A program made the position numbers and the translations under genes. Below, one piece after another: positions 7,315 through 9,617 of a stretch of 9,617 nucleotides of DNA. Numbering within the stretch: position 1 is the first letter of the stretch; every line of letters begins with the position of its first letter. The stretch is from an uncultured Treponema sp. (lineage in GTDB: Bacteria; Spirochaetota; Spirochaetia; Treponematales; Treponemataceae). The stretch is taken from assembly GCA_938039145.1 (NCBI GenBank), contig CALHVG010000015.1:1-9617 (forward strand), read 5' to 3'. The notes below the pieces were generated by a model that worked only from the letters and a program-made list of their open reading frames with translations, was not told where the DNA came from and searched no databases.

Positions 7315-9351
7315 CTAAAAATTGAACTGCCCCAGTATTTTATCCAGCACTTTTATGTTTTCCCGTGTTTTTTGCGCAAGGTCTGAAACATTTTGCGAGG
7401 ATGAATTTATCTGCTGAGAGCCGGATGATATTTCGTCCATGCTGCCCAATATGGCGTTCGAAATTTGAGAAACGTCATCCATGTCCGTTTTTACGTTTTC
7501 TACGCCGGCTTTAAGTTCCTTCGATTTTTCTTCCACGTGCACGGACTGATTTTTCATGTCCTTAAGAGCACTCAAAATCTGATTGGAAGCGGCTTCCTGT
7601 TCGCTCATTGCCGAATCTATCTGATTCATCAGCGATTCGGATTCCTGAAGTTGGCTTACTATTTGCGAGAACGCATCTTTGCTGTTTTCCGAAAGCGTTA
7701 CGACCGCCTGAATCACTTCAAGAATTTCTTTGAGTTCGCCGCCTATGTTCTTTGACTGTGCGGACGAAGTTTCTGCAAGTTTTCGGATTTCGTCTGCGAC
7801 CACGGCAAATCCTTTTCCGGCCTCGCCTGCGTGTGCCGCTTCGATTGCGGCGTTCATCGCAAGAAGATTTGTCTGCGCCGCCACGGAAGAAATCAGGTTG
7901 TTCGCCTGCACAAGATTTTGCGATTCTTCTGCCATAAGTTTTGTTTTTTGGCTTACATTCGAGATTTTTTCGTCGCTTTCTTTTACCGTTCCCGAAAGTT
8001 CTCTTATGCTTTTAGTCATTTTCTTTACGGATTCCGTTACAGCCCCGATGTTTCCAAGCATTTCTTCGATTGCGGCGGACGATTCCGTGATTCCTGCGGC
8101 TTGCTCGCCGGTAACGTCGCTAAGTTCCGCTGCGCTGATTCCGGACTGGTCGATGACGGACGAAGTGTTCTGCACCGAAGCCGTCTGCTTCTGCGATTGC
8201 CCGCGCACGTTTTCGATGTTCGAAAGGATTTGGTTTGTCGCGCTTGCAGTTTGCTGGCTGCTTGAGCTCAGGCTTTCTCCGATTTCGCCAAGTTCCCTGT
8301 TCGTATCGCTCAGGTGTTTCATGCTTTTGTCCAGCATATCAAGGAACTGATTTATGTCGTTTGCCATTTCGGCGATTTCGTCTTTTCCTTTTGATTCAAG
8401 CCGGTATCTTAAATCCGTAAGGTTTTTAAGTGCCGAACCGACTTTCTGGATTTTCTTTGTAACGAAAATCCTTACCAGATACATAATTACGATTACCGAA
8501 AGCACGCACATCGTTACGGTAACAATCGAAAGCGGGCCGAGGATTCTGCCGGTCGATTCTTTTATTTTGGTCAGCGGATTTCCAAGGAACAGAGCGGTTA
8601 TCGCTTTTCCTTCGTTGTTCTTCAGCGGAAAATAGTCAACCAAATATTTTGTGCCGAATATTTTGGTCTTTCCGACACGGCTTTTTCCTTCCATGATTTC
8701 GCGGATTATCGCCGTGTCCTCGATTTTTGTTCCCTGCAGACCGTTAAGGCTTGTGGCGACCCGTTCGTTCCCGTCAAAAACCGTGAATTCCATTTCTGTG
8801 AAGGCGGCAATTTCTTTTACAAACATATCCAAAGGGATTTTCTTTGAGCCGTAGACCGCGCCTGTCGTTCTTCCGCCAATGCCGATGGGGGAGGCTTCGA
8901 CGATTTGTATTGCGCCGTCTTTGAAGATTATGTCTTTTTTCTGAATCCCGGAAAGTGCGCTTGAAATTAAGCCGGAATCGCTTGATTCGCCGTATTGTTT
9001 TTCGGAAAAGAGCCTACCCGCCCTGTCGTAGACGGCAATTTGGTCAAGTTTGAACAAATTGATTGCTTCCGAACAGAAAGTTTCCAGTAAGCCCGTATCT
9101 TTTGCCTCGGAAAGCCCCATGTTTTTTACGGAAATGCCCATGAACTTAACGCCTGCGCTTACACTGTTTCGGTATTCATCGATTTTGACCGCCACGCTGC
9201 TTTCTTCTTTGATTAGTTCCGCAAGCTTTTCCTGCGTGATTCCCGAAGAAATCCCTGCGAACGTCGTCGCAAAAAATATCATCGTGTAAATAAGCTGAGT
9301 TATTACAATCGTCATCATTATTCTGAAAATAACAGAATCTCTAAATTTCAT
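7315..9351 (-). CDS. Methyl-accepting chemotaxis protein MCP2 (complete)
   Basis: 678 residues. TM1 about 9-32; periplasmic Cache-type sensor about 35-265, probably two lobes; TM2 about 270-296; HAMP about 297-345; long antiparallel signalling coil with the conserved tip AAQTNLLAMNAAIEAAHAGE followed by AGKGFAVVADEIRKLAE (about 491-527). Methylation consensus sites are clear at 362-371 (SSSSQQTASA) and 642-651 (SSGSQQINSS). The arms on each side of the tip are about 165 residues, roughly 23-24 heptads, longer than E. coli Tsr and in line with a long (48H-like) class. The protein ends KILGQFNF with no NWETF-type CheR tether. Compared with MCP1, HAMP lacks four residues (NLTDLRYRL against NLNSGEADLTYRL). 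An AAGGAG site lies 9 nt before the ATG. It should signal to CheA/CheW; the ligand is unknown. Confidence 0.96.
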   Translation of the reverse strand: MKFRDSVIFRIMMTIVITQLIYTMIFFATTFAGISSGITQEKLAELIKEESSVAVKIDEYRNSVSAGVKFMGISVKNMGLSEAKDTGLLETFCSEAINLFKLDQIAVYDRAGRLFSEKQYGESSDSGLISSALSGIQKKDIIFKDGAIQIVEASPIGIGGRTTGAVYGSKKIPLDMFVKEIAAFTEMEFTVFDGNERVATSLNGLQGTKIEDTAIIREIMEGKSRVGKTKIFGTKYLVDYFPLKNNEGKAITALFLGNPLTKIKESTGRILGPLSIVTVTMCVLSVIVIMYLVRIFVTKKIQKVGSALKNLTDLRYRLESKGKDEIAEMANDINQFLDMLDKSMKHLSDTNRELGEIGESLSSSSQQTASATNQILSNIENVRGQSQKQTASVQNTSSVIDQSGISAAELSDVTGEQAAGITESSAAIEEMLGNIGAVTESVKKMTKSIRELSGTVKESDEKISNVSQKTKLMAEESQNLVQANNLISSVAAQTNLLAMNAAIEAAHAGEAGKGFAVVADEIRKLAETSSAQSKNIGGELKEILEVIQAVVTLSENSKDAFSQIVSQLQESESLMNQIDSAMSEQEAASNQILSALKDMKNQSVHVEEKSKELKAGVENVKTDMDDVSQISNAILGSMDEISSGSQQINSSSQNVSDLAQKTRENIKVLDKILGQFNF

Positions 9352-9361
9352 ACTCTTCTTC

Positions 9362-9367
9362 TCCTTT
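9362..9367 (-). promoter_or_regulatory. Ribosome binding site of MCP2
   Basis: AGGAAAGGAG ends about 9-10 nt before the ATG at 9351 on the minus strand, fixing the start codon. No convincing separate promoter is seen between this site and the remnant ORF that ends at 9442. Confidence 0.65.
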
Positions 9368-9441
9368 CCTAAGAATTATGAAAAAATTATTGCCGGTTCT
9401 ATTTTTGGGATTCTTGCCTTGAATCAGCGGACGAGTGTTTT

Positions 9442-9507
9442 TTATGCTTTTTCGATGATGCTTTCGATTTGCCGGCTATCGGTCACTTCTCTGTCTTTTC
9501 TTCGCAT
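9442..9507 (-). pseudogene. N-terminal remnant of a pyridoxamine 5'-phosphate oxidase family (NimA-like) gene
   Basis: 21 codons plus TAA. The peptide begins MRRKDREVTDSRQIESII and ends EKA. This matches from memory the usual opening of PNPOx-fold/NimA-like flavoproteins (MRRKDREVTD, then a helix ending in IIEK, normally followed by a CRLAL strand and the rest of a protein of about 150 residues). Here a stop comes right after that helix, and none of the three frames downstream resumes the family sequence before MCP2. The gene start is intact: GGAGG (9517-9513) sits 5 nt upstream and a promoter lies before it. Most likely it is the stump of a gene removed by rearrangement. A functional 21-residue leader peptide is the alternative. 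Confidence 0.6.
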
Positions 9508-9533
9508 GCGAACCTCCGTACGCCCAGCTTTTT

Positions 9534-9560
9534 AGTATAACAAAGTTCGATTTACGTCAA
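9534..9560 (-). promoter_or_regulatory. Promoter of the NimA-like remnant, possibly also used by MCP2
   Basis: On the minus strand, TTGACG (9560-9555), 15 nt, TATACT (9539-9534). The -10 box is preceded by TGT, giving an extended -10 (TGTTATACT) that can compensate for the short spacer. Transcription would start near 9527 and could continue through the stump into MCP2. Confidence 0.6.
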
Positions 9561-9562
9561 GC

Positions 9563-9577
9563 GATGTATGTAACATC
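9563..9577. repeat. Short inverted repeat next to the -35 box
   Basis: gatgt (9563-9567) and acatc (9573-9577) around 5 nt, lying 2 bp upstream of the -35 box of the remnant's promoter. It could be an operator; the arms are short. Confidence 0.3.
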
Positions 9578-9582
9578 TCAAG

Positions 9583-9617
9583 GGCTGTTTTGCAGTGTCT
9601 GCAAAGCAGCCTCTTTT
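9583..9617 (+). terminator. Terminator-like hairpin at the right edge
   Basis: Arms 9583-9594 (ggctgttttgca) and 9600-9611 (tgcaaagcagcc) pair over 12 bp with one G-U pair in plus-strand RNA, loop gtgtc, followed by TCTTTT up to the window end. The T-tail and wobble favour the plus strand, yet no plus-strand gene precedes it. On the minus strand the stem has one A-C mismatch and no U-tail. Confidence 0.55.

Noticed and set aside
7730..8350. Long plus-strand open frames opposite MCP2 (and the similar one at 42-248 opposite MCP1)
   Set aside because: Mirror frames of the conserved receptor coil; the resemblance between the two is explained by MCP1/MCP2 paralogy.
9476..9483. ACCGATAG on the minus strand as a sigma-28 -10 box for MCP2
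   Set aside because: Two mismatches, no TAAA-type -35 at the right distance, and it lies in the codons of the NimA-like remnant.

Overview
This window most likely comes from a host-associated spirochaete, Treponema or a close relative. That is an inference from gene content: paired Cache-type chemoreceptors, a 7TM receptor fused to an HD-GYP phosphodiesterase, a secreted BspA/TpLRR-type leucine-rich-repeat protein, and a near-consensus flagellar sigma-28 promoter. Base composition looks moderately AT-rich. No rRNA, tRNA, CRISPR array or transposase is visible.

Layout, left to right. (1) Positions 1-1507, minus strand: a chemoreceptor (MCP1) whose 3' end lies off the left edge. (2) 1508-1880: AT-rich non-coding gap with inverted repeats and candidate promoters for MCP1. 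(3) 1881-3173, minus: O-acetylhomoserine sulfhydrylase (metY) with a strong sigma-70-type promoter and GGAGG ribosome site. (4) 3174-3455: non-coding, holding that promoter and a perfect 10-bp inverted repeat. (5) 3456-5345, minus: membrane-bound 7TM HD-GYP protein, a probable c-di-GMP phosphodiesterase. (6) 5346-5689: divergent intergenic region carrying a sigma-28-like promoter pointing right. (7) 5690-7138, plus: secreted leucine-rich-repeat protein. (8) 7139-7314: convergent intergenic region with two hairpin terminators. (9) 7315-9351, minus: complete chemoreceptor MCP2, a paralogue of MCP1. (10) 9352-9617: a 21-codon remnant of a pyridoxamine-phosphate-oxidase/NimA-like gene that keeps its promoter and ribosome site, plus a terminator-like hairpin at the right edge.

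How the genes fit together. Four of the five main genes concern sensing, motility or surface contact: two chemoreceptors, a c-di-GMP-degrading receptor, and an exported repeat protein of a family known for adhesion. The sigma-28-like site suggests that the repeat protein is expressed with the flagellar/chemotaxis regulon. metY is a metabolic gene with its own promoter and no obvious link to the others. The two chemoreceptor genes are co-oriented and nearly identical over part of the signalling domain, so the segment between them is flanked by direct repeats.

No clearly new multi-gene system was found. The most useful leads are the sigma-28 promoter on the repeat-protein gene, the dead NimA-like gene start whose promoter may now serve MCP2, and a four-residue HAMP deletion in MCP2 relative to MCP1.
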